A stretch of 16,196 nt of DNA from the NCBI GenBank assembly GCA_037132015.1, contig JBAXPW010000029.1, positions 1 through 16,196 on the forward strand, written 5' to 3'. Position 1 is the stretch's first letter. Each line of letters opens with the position of its first letter. Origin of the DNA: JBAXPW01 sp037132015. Lineage in GTDB: Bacteria > Patescibacteriota > Microgenomatia > UBA1406 > GWC2-37-13. The translations under genes and the position numbers were made by a program. The notes beneath the pieces were generated by a model that saw only the letters and a list, made by a program, of their open reading frames with translations, did no database searches and was not told where the DNA came from. Shown here one piece after another: positions 14,545 to 16,196 of the stretch.

Positions 14545-16196
14545 TTAGTTAATTGCACTCTTTTTTTTGATAATGTTTGCTTCTTTTGACATTATTGGAA
14601 ACTGACTTTTTTTATCAGGAAAAACCAATGCATTCTTTAACACATCATCAATACTTTCTACAAAAATAAATTTTAGATCTTTTGTTACATTTTGTGGAAT
14701 ATCTTCAAGGTCCTTCTTATTATCCTTTGGCAAAATAACCGTCTTAATCTGTGCACGATGTGCTGCGATAACTTTTTCTTTTACACCACCTATTTCAAGT
14801 GCACGTCCTCGAAGTGTTATTTCTCCTGTCATAGCCACATCTCGTCGAATTGGAATCTTAGTAAGAGCTGATACCATTGCTGTTGCGATGGCAAGACCTG
14901 CTGATGGACCATCTTTTGGTACAGCTCCTTCTGGAACGTGTACATGAATATCAATCTTTCCAAAAGATTCCTTTGCTAAACCAAATACTTCATAGTGAGA
15001 TCTTACATATGATAATGCAGCTTGACATGACTCTTTCATAACATCGCCTAAATGACCTGTTAATGTAAGCATTCCTTTGCCCGGCATAGTAGCAATTTCT
15101 ATAAATAATATATCTCCACCTGCCTGAGTCCAAGCCAAACCAGTTGAGATTCCTACAGCATCTTTTTCCTCAATCATCTGATCTGAGAATCTAAAAGGTC
15201 CAAGAAACTTAGTAACATCATCTGATTGAATAGTTTTACTTTCAATTTTATTCTCTACAACCTCTCGAGCAAGTTTTCGACAAACCTTTGAGACCTGACG
15301 CTCAAGATTGCGAACACCCGCTTCGCGTGTATATCTTCGAATAATTAAATGAAGTGCATCATCTGTAATCTTCATATGTTCTGAATTTAATCCATGTGCA
15401 TCCATTTGTTTATTTATAAGATATTGTTTTGCGATATGAAATTTTTCATCCTCAGTGTAACCAGCAAAATTAATGACTTCCAAACGATCCAATAATGCAT
15501 CTGGAATAGTATCGAGAATATTTGCTGTAGTTATAAAAAATACCTGAGACAAATCGAAGGGTACTTCAAGATAATGATCTGAAAATGCATGATTTTGTTC
15601 TGGATCCAATGCCTCTAGCAGTGCAGCGGACGGATCTCCTCTATAATCACTACCTATCTTATCAATCTCATCAAGCATCATGACAGGATTTTTGCTTCCT
15701 GCTTGTTTGATGCTCTGAATTACTCGTCCCGGCATTGCTCCCACATATGTTCGACGATGACCTCTAATTTCTGCTTCATCACGTATACCCCCTAGAGACA
15801 TCTTTACAAATTTTCTTCCTAATGATCTTGCAATAGAACGACCTAATGAAGTCTTACCTACACCAGGAGGTCCTACAAAACATAATATCGTAGGAACATT
15901 TTCGCGCTTTTCAGTTTTTTTTCCTTTTTCTGTTGTTTCTTTTTTATGCTTACGCAATTCCATTACTGCTAAAAATTCAAGTATACGTTCCTTAATTTTT
16001 TTTAGACCATAATGATCTTCATCTAGTATTTTTTCTGCTTCTTTTATATCTGACTTGCCTTCAGTTGAGATCCCCCATGGTATCTCAACAAGCCAATCAA
16101 GATATGTCCTGATATATGATGCTTCTGGATTAAATTGAGACATTTGAGAAAGTCTTTTTAATTCTTTTATTGCTTTTTCTTTTACCTCTTTTGACA
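14545..16196 (-). CDS. lon: ATP-dependent Lon protease, N-terminal part beyond the window
   Basis: Lon degrades misfolded and regulatory proteins in the cytoplasm. The frame stays open through the ATG at 16143 to the window edge. The 17 codons before that ATG (a basic KEKAIKELKRLS stretch) match the helical segment that precedes IRTYLDWLVEIPWG in Lon, so the true start lies outside and the N-terminal substrate-binding domain is missing here. Numbering from the Met at 16143: Walker A GPPGVGKT (91-98), Walker B VMMLDEI (154-160), sensor segment ITTAN (204-208), arginine finger region ALLDRLEVI (216-224), and a proteolytic domain with KDGPSAG (410-416). The catalytic Ser414 has its partner Lys457 in IGGVKEK, 43 residues on as in E. 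coli Lon. The C-terminal tail after the protease fold is short and basic. The stop TAA at 14547-14545 is followed by a hairpin terminator. Confidence 0.97.
   Translation of the reverse strand, partial: SKEVKEKAIKELKRLSQMSQFNPEASYIRTYLDWLVEIPWGISTEGKSDIKEAEKILDEDHYGLKKIKERILEFLAVMELRKHKKETTEKGKKTEKRENVPTILCFVGPPGVGKTSLGRSIARSLGRKFVKMSLGGIRDEAEIRGHRRTYVGAMPGRVIQSIKQAGSKNPVMMLDEIDKIGSDYRGDPSAALLEALDPEQNHAFSDHYLEVPFDLSQVFFITTANILDTIPDALLDRLEVINFAGYTEDEKFHIAKQYLINKQMDAHGLNSEHMKITDDALHLIIRRYTREAGVRNLERQVSKVCRKLAREVVENKIESKTIQSDDVTKFLGPFRFSDQMIEEKDAVGISTGLAWTQAGGDILFIEIATMPGKGMLTLTGHLGDVMKESCQAALSYVRSHYEVFGLAKESFGKIDIHVHVPEGAVPKDGPSAGLAIATAMVSALTKIPIRRDVAMTGEITLRGRALEIGGVKEKVIAAHRAQIKTVILPKDNKKDLEDIPQNVTKDLKFIFVESIDDVLKNALVFPDKKSQFPIMSKEANIIKKKSAIN

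Noticed and set aside
1..16196. A CRISPR array, insertion sequence, prophage genes or toxin-antitoxin pair.
   Set aside because: There is no spaced repeat array, transposase, integrase, terminal inverted repeats, or small toxin/antitoxin-like gene pair. The short tandem repeats before rarA have no spacers.

Overview
The window is AT-rich, densely packed DNA that looks like a chromosome segment of a Candidatus Patescibacteria (CPR) type bacterium. This placement is an inference. It rests on the gene mix (RarA, an O-antigen-ligase-like protein, several glycosyltransferases, a FemX-like transferase, Lon), very short intergenic gaps, almost no Shine-Dalgarno sequences, and several starts that sit directly behind a -10 box. 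TGA ends at least three genes (stops at 5974, 9136 and 11456), so the code is standard and not the TGA=Gly code of Absconditabacteria/Gracilibacteria.

Left part (1-2810, minus strand): two co-directional genes that I regard as the most interesting part of the window. The first to be transcribed (2810-711) encodes a 699-aa protein with an N-terminal Nudix-like domain, a long helical middle, and a C-terminal region resembling the synthetase fold of RelA/SpoT homologues (RSH). The second (628 to beyond base 1) encodes a protein with an HD-type region resembling the hydrolase half of RSH enzymes. Together they look like a divergent, split alarmone-type nucleotide system with an added Nudix domain.

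A 262-bp divergent intergenic region (2811-3072) follows. It holds a good minus-strand promoter, a weaker plus-strand promoter and two kinds of short tandem repeat. Then comes rarA (3073-4281), encoding a replication/recombination AAA+ ATPase.

Middle and right (4336-14498): a surface-glycan locus. In order it holds an RmlC-like epimerase-family cupin, a tRNA with anticodon CAU on the minus strand, a WbbL-like GT2 transferase, an O-antigen ligase/polymerase-like membrane protein, a GT39/83 (PMT/ArnT-like) membrane glycosyltransferase, three GT4 transferases, a GT2 transferase on the minus strand, and a FemAB/FemX-like peptidoglycan aminoacyltransferase. The run 5078-10326 is overlapping or nearly so and is probably one operon. 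The likely logic is cytosolic and membrane transferases building a lipid-linked or cell-wall-linked glycan, with the Wzy/WaaL-like protein and the PMT-like protein acting outside the membrane, and FemX decorating peptidoglycan.

Right edge (14545-16196, minus strand): the AAA+ and protease parts of Lon, with the N-terminal domain outside the window. Lon and femX converge on a strong hairpin terminator nested in an outer inverted repeat.
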